A model generated the notes under the pieces. The model was not told the DNA's origin. It searched no databases and was given only the letters and a program-made list of their open reading frames with translations. Made by a program: the position numbers and the translations under genes. From positions 248,001 through 312,000 of the forward strand of contig NZ_FWXU01000001.1 of NCBI RefSeq assembly GCF_900176345.1: DNA of 64,000 nt, written 5' to 3'. This DNA is from Rhizobium sp. RU36D (GTDB taxonomy: Bacteria > Pseudomonadota > Alphaproteobacteria > Rhizobiales > Rhizobiaceae). Shown piece after piece: positions 1 to 8,242 of the stretch (within the stretch, counting starts at the first letter, position 1; each line of letters begins with the position of its first letter).

Positions 1-156
1 GACAGCAACCAGGCCAGGAGACATCTTGTTGGCGATGATGGACCAGACCGTCGTGAAAGGCACAGAGGCCGATCCAAACGAAACCCCTGCTGTAACGCAG
101 GCCAGAAGCGTGAGGCCCGCCAGAAGCAGGATTGGAAACAACCTGAGGGCGGTCAT
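1..156 (-). CDS. ABC transporter permease, FecCD/BtuC family (N-terminal part, cut by window edge)
   Basis: Only the first 52 codons lie in the window and they stay open to position 1. They begin with a hydrophobic segment rich in Leu and Ala (first membrane helix, about residues 4-24), followed by a GSASVPFTTVW-like stretch. That layout is typical of the N-terminus of FecCD/BtuC inner-membrane permeases for siderophore-iron or cobalamin uptake. The gene lies about 70 bases downstream of the binding-protein gene on the same strand, so it completes the importer whose transcript starts with a cobalamin riboswitch. Family assignment is fairly safe from context. Substrate is inferred from the riboswitch. 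Confidence 0.75.
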   Translation of the reverse strand, partial: MTALRLFPILLLAGLTLLACVTAGVSFGSASVPFTTVWSIIANKMSPGLVAV

Positions 157-226
157 GGCATACTCATTTTCATGACAAAAAAGAACCGGGCGCAACTCCG
201 CCCGGCACAACAATCCGCGCAATCAA

Positions 227-1189
227 TCACATGTTGCGGGGATGGAACGCATCCGCCAGACGGCCGATCGCATCGACATTGCGCGGACCGGGCGTCGCCT
301 CGACATAATCAAGCACCACGAAACGGTCGTTCTTCACCGCATCAATGTTCTTGAAGGCGGGGTTGTTCTTCATGAAGGCGATCTTCTGCTCAGCGGTCAC
401 CTCGCCGTAATTGACGATCACCACGACCTCCGGATTGCGCTCGATCACCGGCTCCCAGGAGACTTCGGTCCAGCTCTTCTCGACATCGTCCATAACGTTT
501 GCGCCGCCCGCAGCCTCGATCATGGCCGTCGGGATGCCGAAGCGTCCCGAGGTGAACGGCTTTTCCTCGCCGGAGTCATAGACGAACACCCGCGTCGGGC
601 GCTCGATGCCGCCGAGCTTGCGCACGGTTTCATCCAGCTTTGCCTTGTATCCGGACACCAGGGCCTCAGCGCGCGCCTCGATGCCAAAAATCCGGCCAAG
701 GTTGAGGAGATCCACGAACATGTCATCCATGGTCGGCTTGGCCTTGGCCATGATGTGAATGCAGGATTCGGTCAGTTCATAGACCTTGATCTTGAAGGGT
801 TCCAGCGTCTGCGGCGTCACCTCCCCGCCCACCTTCATGCCGTAGTTCCAACCGGCGAAGTAGAAGTCCGCATCCGCGTTCAGCAGGACTTCCTTGGTGG
901 GGTATTTGGGCGACAATTCCGGCAGTTCCTTCACGCCCTCGCGCAGCTTTTCGTCCAGCGTCTTCCATCCGGATACGCCGGTATAGCCGGCCATATGGTC
1001 CTGCAGCCCCAGGGCCAGCATCATCTCGGTGAGGTTGACGTCATTGGAGATTGCCCGCGTCGGCGCCTTGTCGAAGGTGACCTCCCGGTCGCAGCTCTTG
1101 ACGGTCACCGGATAGGCCTGCGCCTGAGCGGAAACGGCAAGCGAGAGCAGGAGAGAGGCTGCGGAAGCCACAAGTACGGAGGTTTTCAT
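227..1189 (-). CDS. ABC transporter periplasmic substrate-binding protein, BtuF/FepB-like (probable cobalamin or corrinoid)
   Basis: A 320-residue class III solute-binding protein. Residues 1-24 form a signal peptide ending in AQAQA. The mature part opens with the PVTVKSCDREVTF/APTRAIS pattern of iron-siderophore and B12 binding proteins, then two lobes joined by a long helix. It should capture ligand in the periplasm for the neighbouring permease and ATPase. I chose the ATG at 1189 because AAAGGT lies about 6 bases upstream. An in-frame ATG at 1210 overlaps the ATPase stop as ATGA, so coupled translation from there, adding seven residues, is possible. Sequence alone would read as iron or B12; the upstream riboswitch favours cobalamin. 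Confidence 0.82.
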   Translation of the reverse strand: MKTSVLVASAASLLLSLAVSAQAQAYPVTVKSCDREVTFDKAPTRAISNDVNLTEMMLALGLQDHMAGYTGVSGWKTLDEKLREGVKELPELSPKYPTKEVLLNADADFYFAGWNYGMKVGGEVTPQTLEPFKIKVYELTESCIHIMAKAKPTMDDMFVDLLNLGRIFGIEARAEALVSGYKAKLDETVRKLGGIERPTRVFVYDSGEEKPFTSGRFGIPTAMIEAAGGANVMDDVEKSWTEVSWEPVIERNPEVVVIVNYGEVTAEQKIAFMKNNPAFKNIDAVKNDRFVVLDYVEATPGPRNVDAIGRLADAFHPRNM

Positions 1190-1206
1190 GAATGGACCTT
1201 TTTGCT

Positions 1207-2001
1207 TCATGACGTTGCAAGGGAAAAAGAAAAGCGCGATGCGCTCAGGCCGGGCACGGGATGGCAGATGGCATCGACACCGAAGGTGGTGGAAACCGCC
1301 TGGGAGGTCAGCACGTGATCGGGCCGCCCGAACGCCACCATGCGACCCGCCTGCATCAATGCCACATGGGTTGCGAACTCGCCGGCCAGATTGATGTCGT
1401 GCAAGGTGGTCACGACCGTCAGGCTCAAGCCTTTCAGGAGATCTAGAATCTCGAGTTGATGGCGAATGTCGAGATGGTTGGTCGGCTCGTCCAGGATGAC
1501 GATCTCCGGCTCCTGGCTCAAAGCCCGGGCCACGAGCACACGCTGCTTTTCCCCACCGGACAGGGTGGAGAATTGCCTGCTGGCCAGATGCGTGAGGTCC
1601 AGGTGCTCCAGCGAATGCGCCACCTTCGCGCGGTCCACATCCGACCAGCCACCAAGGCCGGTCCGACGCGGAATACGCCCCATCATCACCACATCGCGGA
1701 CGCTGAACGGGAAATCGGCCGGCATTTCCTGGAGCACAACGCCGATCCGCCGGGCACTATCCCGGGGGGACATGCGGCCGAGGTCTTCGCCACCCACCAT
1801 CACCCGCCCTTCGACGGGCGCAACGCCCCGATACAGGCAGCGTAGCAACGAGGTCTTGCCGGCGCCATTCGGACCGACGATCGCCAGCCGCTCGCCGGCC
1901 GTAATCGAAAAATTGACGTCGCGTACCAATAACAGGTCCGGTCTCGGACCCCAACCAAGATTGGATGCCGAGAGACTTGCGCCAGTCGCCGAGCAGCTCA
2001 T
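1207..2001 (-). CDS. ABC transporter ATP-binding protein, FecE/BtuD family
   Basis: A 264-residue cytoplasmic ATPase. Walker A is GPNGAGKT at about residues 43-50, the signature is LSGGEKQR, and Walker B plus D-loop is ILDEPTNHLD, followed by the switch histidine in TTLHDINLAG. It powers import by the downstream binding protein and permease. The ATG at 2001 has GGAGG seven bases upstream. A longer open frame runs to 2169 without a ribosome site and crosses leader sequence, so I reject it. The order ATPase, binding protein, permease is less usual than permease before ATPase. It is the first gene after the riboswitch. Confidence 0.88.
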   Translation of the reverse strand: MSCSATGASLSASNLGWGPRPDLLLVRDVNFSITAGERLAIVGPNGAGKTSLLRCLYRGVAPVEGRVMVGGEDLGRMSPRDSARRIGVVLQEMPADFPFSVRDVVMMGRIPRRTGLGGWSDVDRAKVAHSLEHLDLTHLASRQFSTLSGGEKQRVLVARALSQEPEIVILDEPTNHLDIRHQLEILDLLKGLSLTVVTTLHDINLAGEFATHVALMQAGRMVAFGRPDHVLTSQAVSTTFGVDAICHPVPGLSASRFSFSLATS

Positions 2002-2189
2002 AACTGACCTCCCCGGCACAAACGCGAGCGGCAGGTCAAAGGCGCTAAATGTCGAATGGGATGTCTTGCCATGTCGGCCCTCCCGAGGCATTGCCGGGAC
2101 ACCACATGGCAAAGATAAGAGGCGACGCGCAGGCGCGGCCCTCACGCCAGATTTTATCCATCGGAACACCCCGTCCGTTGCGGTTTATC

Positions 2190-2360
2190 AACTTTGATGG
2201 CAGGTCTCCTGGCTCGCGGGTCGATGCGCATTGGCCCCTTCCCGGCTCATGCCAGTGGGATATTGCCGATGCACTCTCCGCTTACAGTTGCGGGGGCAGC
2301 CACGGTTTAGGCCCCGATTGGGTCGTCCGCACCGTGTTCCCTTTTCAGCCGCGCCGGACT
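2190..2360 (-). promoter_or_regulatory. Cobalamin riboswitch (AdoCbl type)
   Basis: On the minus strand the conserved blocks occur in the right order: GGGAACACGGT (2341-2331), the CCCGCAACTGTAAGCGG core (2294-2278), a GGGAAGG block near 2240, and the 3' box GCCAGGAGACCTGCC (2213-2199). These are the hallmark B12-element sequences of proteobacteria. The element lies about 190 bases upstream of the ATPase start. It should lower expression of the importer when adenosylcobalamin is plentiful. The aptamer blocks are directly visible; the edges are approximate and I did not identify the expression platform. Confidence 0.92.
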
Positions 2361-2479
2361 TCCGTCCAGGCAGCACCATCGCCACAACATCTGACACACT
2401 TCACAGCACCTGACAACCGGATCACGAAGCGACCACCCCCTTGGGAGCGGACGTTTCATTTCACTCAATCGATAATGTA

Positions 2480-2508
2480 ATGTTATTTAGTTACATATCC
2501 GACGTCAA
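2480..2508 (-). promoter_or_regulatory. Sigma-70-type promoter for the riboswitch transcript
   Basis: On the minus strand TTGACG (2508-2503) is followed after exactly 17 bases by TAACAT (2485-2480), a close match to the vegetative promoter. Transcription would start near 2473, about 110 bases before the aptamer. An imperfect inverted repeat, ATGTAA-N10-TTACAT, covers the -10 box and could bind a regulator. Confidence 0.6.
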
Positions 2509-2537
2509 GGGCTTATCTTGATGACCGACACGAATGC

Positions 2538-2960
2538 TCAGGCAGAGCGTCGCGGCTCGATCTTTGTGAGATGATCGCCGAAATAGACGATGACATAGCC
2601 GCCCGACGATTCGGCTTCCAAGGCCCAGCGCTCGAGTTCCTCTAGGTAGGGCGAACTACCCCAGATCGCCTGGTGATCAGGGTCCACCAGAACAGTGATC
2701 TGCGGCCCCTGGTCATAGACCATCATATGGGAGATCTCCGGCGCCCAGATCTCGCTCATACCGGCATCCGTGATGTAACGGCAGAAGAAGTCACGGCAGA
2801 GCCCCGGCCGAGTATCGTAGATGCGACACCCGCGACCCGGCTCGCAATGCCCGCACCAGTCATTGGCAGGCTTTGAAAATTCTTCGATCTCCGGCAGCCG
2901 GCAACAAAGGGTGCAGCTTCCACAGGCTCGCCCCGGCACGGTTTGGATCAAGGCGGACAT
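2538..2960 (-). CDS. YkgJ-like cysteine-cluster protein
   Basis: A 140-residue soluble protein with nine cysteines in its first half, arranged as C-x2-C-x2-CC, then WCGHC, then single cysteines in a GCRIYDTRPGLCRDFFC stretch. This is the pattern of the YkgJ/UPF0153 family, thought to bind zinc or an iron-sulfur centre; no reaction is established. The second half lacks cysteines. The ATG at 2960 has GGAG seven bases upstream; the longer frame to 3065 runs into the neighbouring LysR gene and is rejected. It lies about 60 bases downstream of that LysR gene on the same strand and may share its transcript. Confidence 0.72.
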   Translation of the reverse strand: MSALIQTVPGRACGSCTLCCRLPEIEEFSKPANDWCGHCEPGRGCRIYDTRPGLCRDFFCRYITDAGMSEIWAPEISHMMVYDQGPQITVLVDPDHQAIWGSSPYLEELERWALEAESSGGYVIVYFGDHLTKIEPRRSA

Positions 2961-3018
2961 GGAAACGCTCCGGAATATGGGCCGCCGGACGCAGCCAGCG
3001 AAACCCTTGATCTCACGA

Positions 3019-3912
3019 CTATTCGATGACCGGCAACATGTCGAGGAAGCGTTGAGGTGCCGCATCCGTCAGGCGCTCCTGCTCCATGGCCCGCTGCGAA
3101 CAGGCCACCACCAGCTCCCAGCAGATTTCCGCATCGGCGAGTTCGCTGACGCTGATTCGCCCGCCAAATGCGGCAGCAACCGTCTCCGGAACAAGGGCAA
3201 CACCCAGCCCATGCGCCACCAGTTCCATCAGGCTGTCGAGATCGCTGACCTCGAAGGCGGTTCGCCGCTCGATTCGACCCGCGTCGAAGGCATTGTCGAT
3301 GAGGGATCGGGTGCCGCGATCATATTCGAAATCGACAAAGGCATGGACGGCAAGGTCCCGCATGGAGACCGATTTGCGCCCGGCCAGCGGATGCTCCAGC
3401 CCGGTCACGACCACAAGCGCCTCGCAGGCGATCATGCGCGTCATGATATCCGAGGGCATGTCGCCCATCGGCAGGAAGGCGATATCCAGCAATCCGTTGC
3501 GCAGCTTGTCGATGAGATGGGCGGAGCCGGCCTGGCACAGCCGCACCTCGATCATGGGATGGCGCTTGTGATAGCGCGCCAGAAGCGCCGGCAGGTCGAG
3601 AAAGGCCGGCAGACCTTGCACAGTGCCGATCGCGAGCTTGCCGCGCTCCGCACCCTGGACCGCCGCCACGCTATCGCGCGCTTCCCGCGCTGCATCCAGC
3701 ACGATCGCCGCCTTTTCCAGCAGCACCCGCCCCGCCGCCGTCAACCTGACCTGGCGGGTCGTGCGGATGAAGAGCTTCGCCTGCAACTCTTCTTCCAAGC
3801 CCTTGATCGCGCTCGAAAGAGCCGACTGAACGATATTGAGCTGGCGTGCAGCCACCGTGAAGTGCTCGGCCTTCGCGGCCGCCACGAAATACTGCAGCTG
3901 CCTCAGTTCCAC
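3019..3912 (-). CDS. LysR-family transcriptional regulator
   Basis: About 297 residues. The N-terminal helix-turn-helix has the usual LysR opening (ELRQLQYFV, then AARQLNIVQSALSSAIKGLE). A periplasmic-binding-like effector domain fills the rest, with the GLGVALVPE signature near residue 215. I use the GTG at 3912, which gives the family-typical first residues and has GAGG six bases upstream. A TTG at 3924 with AAGGA upstream would add four residues. It is divergent from the aldo/keto reductase operon at 4079, so it probably regulates that operon from the shared 166-base region. The inducer is unknown. Confidence 0.88.
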   Translation of the reverse strand: MELRQLQYFVAAAKAEHFTVAARQLNIVQSALSSAIKGLEEELQAKLFIRTTRQVRLTAAGRVLLEKAAIVLDAAREARDSVAAVQGAERGKLAIGTVQGLPAFLDLPALLARYHKRHPMIEVRLCQAGSAHLIDKLRNGLLDIAFLPMGDMPSDIMTRMIACEALVVVTGLEHPLAGRKSVSMRDLAVHAFVDFEYDRGTRSLIDNAFDAGRIERRTAFEVSDLDSLMELVAHGLGVALVPETVAAAFGGRISVSELADAEICWELVVACSQRAMEQERLTDAAPQRFLDMLPVIE

Positions 3913-4078
3913 GCTCGACCTCAATTATTCTGTCCTTCAGATGAATTCGATCTATATCTTCCGTTTGACAGATGAAAGCCCCGTCACCATTGTCCGCTGA
4001 CGATTTGGCAGCGCCAGCGTCGTGCGTGGAGTGATGGCGCCGCAGATACGGCTAAAAATCCTGCAAGGAGGAGGAAAC

Positions 4079-4903
4079 ATGCATCCGCAAAGCGAATTGG
4101 CACCGATACCCAGGATTGGCTACGGAACCTGGAACAGGTCCAGCGAGGAGGCCTATCAGGGATCACTTTGGGCGCTGGAGGCAGGTTACCGCCATATCGA
4201 CACCGCGCAGGGCTACGAAAACGAACAGGATGTCGGTCGGGCGATCCGCGATAGCGGACTTGATCCACGCGAGGTCTTCCTCACGACCAAGGTGAAACCT
4301 GGGAACTTCGCCCCGGGCCGGATCATGCCCTCCGTACGGGAAAGCCTCGACAAGCTCGGCATGGACAAGGTCGACCTGCTCTTGCTGCATTGGCCGGCGA
4401 TCAAAAACCAGTTTGCGCTGGAAGACTATATTAGTCAGTTCGCCGAGGTTTATGACGCCGGCCTTGCCGACCGCATCGGCGTATCAAACTTCACCATACC
4501 GCTGCTCACCAGGACGATCGAACTGCTGGGCGACAGGCCGCTCGCCACCAACCAGGTGGAGTGCCATGTCTATATGCAGAACCGCCCGATCGTCGATCAC
4601 TGCCGGTCGATCGGCCTGTCGATAACAGCCTATTCACCCTTGGCTCGCGGCCGCGTGGCGGATGATGCGCTGCTCCGTGACATCGGCAAGGCCCATGATG
4701 CGGGCCCGGATCAGGTGGCACTGGCCTTCCTGCTCCACGAAGGCCACATCGTCATCCCCTCCTCTGCCCGCAAGGAGCGCATCGTGACAAACCTGAAGGC
4801 CGGCGAGATCAGGCTTAGCGACGACGAGATCGCCCGCATCCGCACGCTGGAGAAAGGCATGCGGCTGGTCAACGGCGACTGGTGCCCCGTCTGGGATACC
4901 TGA
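4079..4903 (+). CDS. Aldo/keto reductase (2,5-diketo-gluconate reductase type)
   Basis: A 274-residue NADPH-dependent oxidoreductase of the AKR superfamily. The catalytic tetrad is present: Asp41 and Tyr46 (HIDTAQGYENE), Lys71 (TTKV) and His104 (LLLHWP). The C-terminal cofactor region IPSSARKERI is also present. Such enzymes reduce sugar-derived ketones and aldehydes in the cytoplasm. The ATG at 4079 follows a strong AAGGAGGAGG; upstream in-frame ATGs lack one. First gene of an operon with an SDR and an epimerase-like protein (gaps of 38 and 36 bases), suggesting successive redox steps on a carbohydrate. The exact substrate cannot be read. Confidence 0.85.
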   Translation: MHPQSELAPIPRIGYGTWNRSSEEAYQGSLWALEAGYRHIDTAQGYENEQDVGRAIRDSGLDPREVFLTTKVKPGNFAPGRIMPSVRESLDKLGMDKVDLLLLHWPAIKNQFALEDYISQFAEVYDAGLADRIGVSNFTIPLLTRTIELLGDRPLATNQVECHVYMQNRPIVDHCRSIGLSITAYSPLARGRVADDALLRDIGKAHDAGPDQVALAFLLHEGHIVIPSSARKERIVTNLKAGEIRLSDDEIARIRTLEKGMRLVNGDWCPVWDT

Positions 4904-4941
4904 TCCTGGCGACAACAACAGAAGACATAAAGGATACCACC

Positions 4942-5724
4942 ATGACCCAGACGATCGCATCCATTCCGGATCTCCAAGGCAAGGCCGTGCTGATCACCGG
5001 CGCCTCGACAGGAATAGGCGCCGCCCTGGCACGCGCCTTTGCCGATCAGGGTTGCTCCGTCGGATTGCATTACAATTCCAGCGTCGAGGCCGCGGAGAAG
5101 CTGGGCGAGGAAATCCGCGCCGCCGGCGGCAAGGTGACCCTGGTGCGCGCGGATGCCACCAGCGCCTCGGCGATGGCCGGCGCCGTTGAAGAAACCGCGG
5201 CCGCTTTCGGTCGGCTGGATGGGTTGATCAACAATGCCGGCGGCATGGTCGCACGCCTTGATTATGCTGACATGACCGAGGAGCATTACGACGCGGTCAT
5301 GGATCTCAACGCCCGCTCCGTGCTGCTAGCCTGCAAGGCCGCTCTTCCGCATTTGAAACGCCAGGGCGGCGGCTTCATCATCAACACCACCTCGATCGCC
5401 GCGCGCAACGGCGCCAGCGGTGGCGCCGGCCTCTACGGCTCTTCCAAGGCCTTCATTTCCAATGTCACCCGCGGCATGGCCAAGGAGTTCATCGCCCACA
5501 ATATCAGGGCAAATGCGGTGGCTCCGGGCATCGTGCTGACGCCGTTCCACGAGCGCTATTCCAGCGAGGCGCAGATGCAGGCAGCCCTCAGAACCATTCC
5601 GCAGGGACGGTTCGGCACCGTTGAGGACTGCATCGGCACCTATCTCTTCCTCGCTTCCGAACGCCTCTCGCCCTACATCATCGGCCAGACAATCGAGGTC
5701 AATGGCGGCCAGTTGATGCCGTGA
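4942..5724 (+). CDS. Short-chain dehydrogenase/reductase
   Basis: A 260-residue classical SDR. The cofactor site TGASTGIG is at residues 19-26, the NNAGG motif follows, and the catalytic Ser151, Tyr165 and Lys169 (YGSSK) are all present. The C-terminus IEVNGGQLMP is typical of tetrameric classical SDRs. It oxidises or reduces an alcohol/ketone with NAD(P)H in the cytoplasm. The ATG at 4942 has AAAGGA eight bases upstream; an earlier frame from 4882 overlaps the aldo/keto reductase gene and is rejected. Second gene of the three-gene operon. Confidence 0.87.
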   Translation: MTQTIASIPDLQGKAVLITGASTGIGAALARAFADQGCSVGLHYNSSVEAAEKLGEEIRAAGGKVTLVRADATSASAMAGAVEETAAAFGRLDGLINNAGGMVARLDYADMTEEHYDAVMDLNARSVLLACKAALPHLKRQGGGFIINTTSIAARNGASGGAGLYGSSKAFISNVTRGMAKEFIAHNIRANAVAPGIVLTPFHERYSSEAQMQAALRTIPQGRFGTVEDCIGTYLFLASERLSPYIIGQTIEVNGGQLMP

Positions 5725-5760
5725 GGGCCGAGCCCAACAACTCCATGAAAGGACATAACC

Positions 5761-6660
5761 ATGAGCAAACGCATCGTCTTCACCGGCGGCAGCGGCAAGG
5801 CCGGCCGTCATGTCGTGCCCTATCTGCTGGACCGCGGCCACAAGGTCTTGAACCTCGACCTCGTACCGCTTGCGGATTCCAGGGTGAACACGCTCCTCAC
5901 TGACGTCACCAACAGCGGCGAAGTCTTCAATGCGCTGTCCATGCATTTCGGATTCGACGGCTATGAAACCGGCAAGGGACCGGCACCGGTCGATGCCGTC
6001 GTGCATTTCGCCGCCGTCCCGCGCGTGCTGATGCGCCCCGACAACACCACCTTCGCCGCCAATGTGACATCGACCTACAATGTCATCGAGGCTGCCGTGA
6101 AGCTCGGCATCCGCAAGGTGATCATTGCCTCAAGCGAGACGACCTATGGCGTCTGCTTTGCCGAGGGCGACAAGGACTATCACAGCTTTCCGCTGGAAGA
6201 AGACTACGACATCGATCCCATGGACAGCTACGGCCTGTCCAAGCTGGTCAACGAAAAAACGGCGCGTGCCTTCGCCATGCGCAGCGGCATCGATATCTAT
6301 GCCCTGCGCATCGGCAATGTCATCGAACCCCATGAATACGAGCGATTCCCGGGCTTCTTTGCCGACCCGCCGTCGCGCAAGCGCAATGCCTGGAGCTATA
6401 TCGACGCCCGCGATCTTGGCCAGATCGTTGATCTCTGCGTGGCCAAGGACGGTCTCGGCTTCCAGGTCTTCAATGCCGTGAACGACACCATCACGGCCCA
6501 CGAGCCGACCCAGGAATTCCTGGCCAAATGGGCTCCGAACACGCCCCTCACCCGGCCGATGCAGGGCAACGAGGCGCCGCTGTCGAATCGTAAGATCCGC
6601 GAGGTCCTCGGCTTCAAGGAAGAGCACGACTGGCGCAAATACGTGCCGGCCGAAGGCTGA
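5761..6660 (+). CDS. NAD-dependent epimerase/dehydratase family protein
   Basis: A 299-residue extended SDR. The Rossmann motif GGSGKAG is at residues 9-15, the active-site SSETTYG serine/threonine region sits near 125, and Tyr157/Lys161 (YGLSK) are present. The family acts on nucleotide sugars or on uronic acids and lactones; I cannot choose between them. AAAGGA lies about 8 bases before the ATG. Last gene of the operon starting at 4079 and closed by the hairpin at 6678. Confidence 0.82.
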   Translation: MSKRIVFTGGSGKAGRHVVPYLLDRGHKVLNLDLVPLADSRVNTLLTDVTNSGEVFNALSMHFGFDGYETGKGPAPVDAVVHFAAVPRVLMRPDNTTFAANVTSTYNVIEAAVKLGIRKVIIASSETTYGVCFAEGDKDYHSFPLEEDYDIDPMDSYGLSKLVNEKTARAFAMRSGIDIYALRIGNVIEPHEYERFPGFFADPPSRKRNAWSYIDARDLGQIVDLCVAKDGLGFQVFNAVNDTITAHEPTQEFLAKWAPNTPLTRPMQGNEAPLSNRKIREVLGFKEEHDWRKYVPAEG

Positions 6661-6677
6661 ACCACCCGTCGAAACGC

Positions 6678-6703
6678 AAGAAGCCGCCCAAGGGCGGCTT
6701 CTT
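6678..6703. terminator. Bidirectional rho-independent terminator
   Basis: An 11-bp perfect stem (AAGAAGCCGCC with GGCGGCTTCTT) and a 4-base loop lie between two convergent genes. T-rich runs follow weakly on both strands. It should end both the epimerase operon and the coiled-coil gene. Confidence 0.8.
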
Positions 6704-6727
6704 CAAATCATATGGAGCCGGTGTCGA

Positions 6728-8242
6728 TCAATAATCGACCGACGGACGGGGATTGCGCAGCGACTTCTCGGAAATGTCGATTATCGGCTTTGCAACGCCT
6801 TCGGTGGATGCACGCGGCATCGGCACCGAACCGCTCAGTGATGAGGCTGACGGCGAACCATAGTCCATGGTCGAGGAGACCGAACCCGGCGCGGTGGACG
6901 TCGTCGTCGTTGCCCGCTCGCCGCGATCCATGCGGTCGTTGCGCTGGAATTCGAGCTGGCCCGTCAGGATCGCGATCTCGGTGCGAAGCTGCTGGATCTC
7001 GGCCTTGGCCACCTCGGCGCTCGTCCGCAGCTGGCGGATTTCTTCCTGGTCGGCGTAGCCGCGCTGGTCGAAGTCCTGCTTCATCGCCTCGGCGTCGCGT
7101 TCCTTCTTCATGCGCATGTTTTCGGAGTCGCGCAGGCGCATGGTCAGTTCGCTGACCTGCATCTGCAGTTCCCGGCGCTGGGCCTCGCCATCGGCGCTGG
7201 TGGAACGGGCTGTGTTGAGCTCCTGGCCAAGACGATCTGCACGCAGCGCCACGGTGGAAAGCTCCGCCTTGGTCTGCTTCAGTTCCGCACGCACGGCCTG
7301 CAATTCGTCTTCCGCCAGCTTGCTGCGGCCGCGGGCCGTCACAAGCAGCTTTTCGACAAGCTCGACCTTGGAATTGATCGCCTCGTTCTTGGTCTGCAAC
7401 TGCGACATCTCGATCGAGGTGGCAGTCTGCTGGTTATCCAGCTCGTTCTGCAGCCGCTTCAGCTTTTCCTCGGCGAAGGACAGCTCCTGCTTCAGGCCCA
7501 TGACTTCACTTGCCAGGGTCCGTGCCTGGTTTTCGTGATGGGACAGAGAATTCTTTAGCTGCTTCTTTTCTTCGTTCAGCCGGGCGATCTCGCGAGACTG
7601 GGCCTCGGCCTCACGACGCGCGGTTTCAGTAAAGACCTGATGCGAGGTCTTCTCGTTCTCGTAACGCTCGCGCATCGATGCGTATTCGCGGTTACGCTGA
7701 TCGAGGTCCTGGTGTGCCCGCTTCAGCAGCGCTGCGGTCTCGTCATACTGGTCGATGCGTTCGTCGAGTTCGCGACCAACATCCCGCAGGCGAGCCTGGA
7801 TGACCTGCAGGTCCTGGGCATTGGCATCGAACATCGCCTGAAGCTTGATCAGCTTCTCGCGCGCATCTTCGCTTTCACCACGCAGGTGGAAGTTTTCCGC
7901 CTTCAATTCCTTGTTTTCAGCGGCAATGCGCAGGCTCTCGCTATCAAGCTTGCGCCGGACGCCGCTTTCATATTCCAGCAGCGAGGCGATGCGCGCACGC
8001 TCCGCCCGAAGCGTGGTCAACTCGTTGAGTGCCTCCCCATGGGCGCCCAACAAGGACGAGACGCGATCCTGAAGATAGCCAAGACCGGAAATGAGGTCTT
8101 CGGACGAGAGATGGCTCTCCTCGATGACCGAACCGAACTGCTGGCTCTCGTTCAAATCGCTACGCATCTGCGGCGCTCGCGGCATGCCGCTGTTTCCGCT
8201 CCTCACCTGTTCATCTGTACGACGGAAAAAGCTCATGACCAT
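6728..8242 (-). CDS. Large coiled-coil protein (intermediate-filament/crescentin-like architecture)
   Basis: A 504-residue protein. A short N-terminal head (to about residue 45) is followed by near-continuous heptad-rich alpha-helix from about 50 to 430, dense in Glu, Lys, Arg, Gln and Leu. A Ser/Thr/Pro-rich tail of about 75 residues ends in a basic PRPSVDY. There is no signal peptide, membrane segment or catalytic motif. The layout resembles bacterial coiled-coil cytoskeletal proteins such as crescentin and FilP; that is architecture, not shown homology. GGGGG lies five bases before the ATG at 8242. An ATG two codons later gives an MSFFRR start and is an alternative. Monocistronic. Confidence 0.7.
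   Translation of the reverse strand: MVMSFFRRTDEQVRSGNSGMPRAPQMRSDLNESQQFGSVIEESHLSSEDLISGLGYLQDRVSSLLGAHGEALNELTTLRAERARIASLLEYESGVRRKLDSESLRIAAENKELKAENFHLRGESEDAREKLIKLQAMFDANAQDLQVIQARLRDVGRELDERIDQYDETAALLKRAHQDLDQRNREYASMRERYENEKTSHQVFTETARREAEAQSREIARLNEEKKQLKNSLSHHENQARTLASEVMGLKQELSFAEEKLKRLQNELDNQQTATSIEMSQLQTKNEAINSKVELVEKLLVTARGRSKLAEDELQAVRAELKQTKAELSTVALRADRLGQELNTARSTSADGEAQRRELQMQVSELTMRLRDSENMRMKKERDAEAMKQDFDQRGYADQEEIRQLRTSAEVAKAEIQQLRTEIAILTGQLEFQRNDRMDRGERATTTTSTAPGSVSSTMDYGSPSASSLSGSVPMPRASTEGVAKPIIDISEKSLRNPRPSVDY

Noticed and set aside
242..1318. A 358-codon plus-strand frame over the binding-protein gene
   Set aside because: Shadow; the minus strand holds a complete signal peptide and binding-protein fold.
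2045..2161. A 38-codon minus-strand frame between riboswitch and ATPase
   Set aside because: Weak ribosome site and no recognisable sequence; more likely leader RNA.
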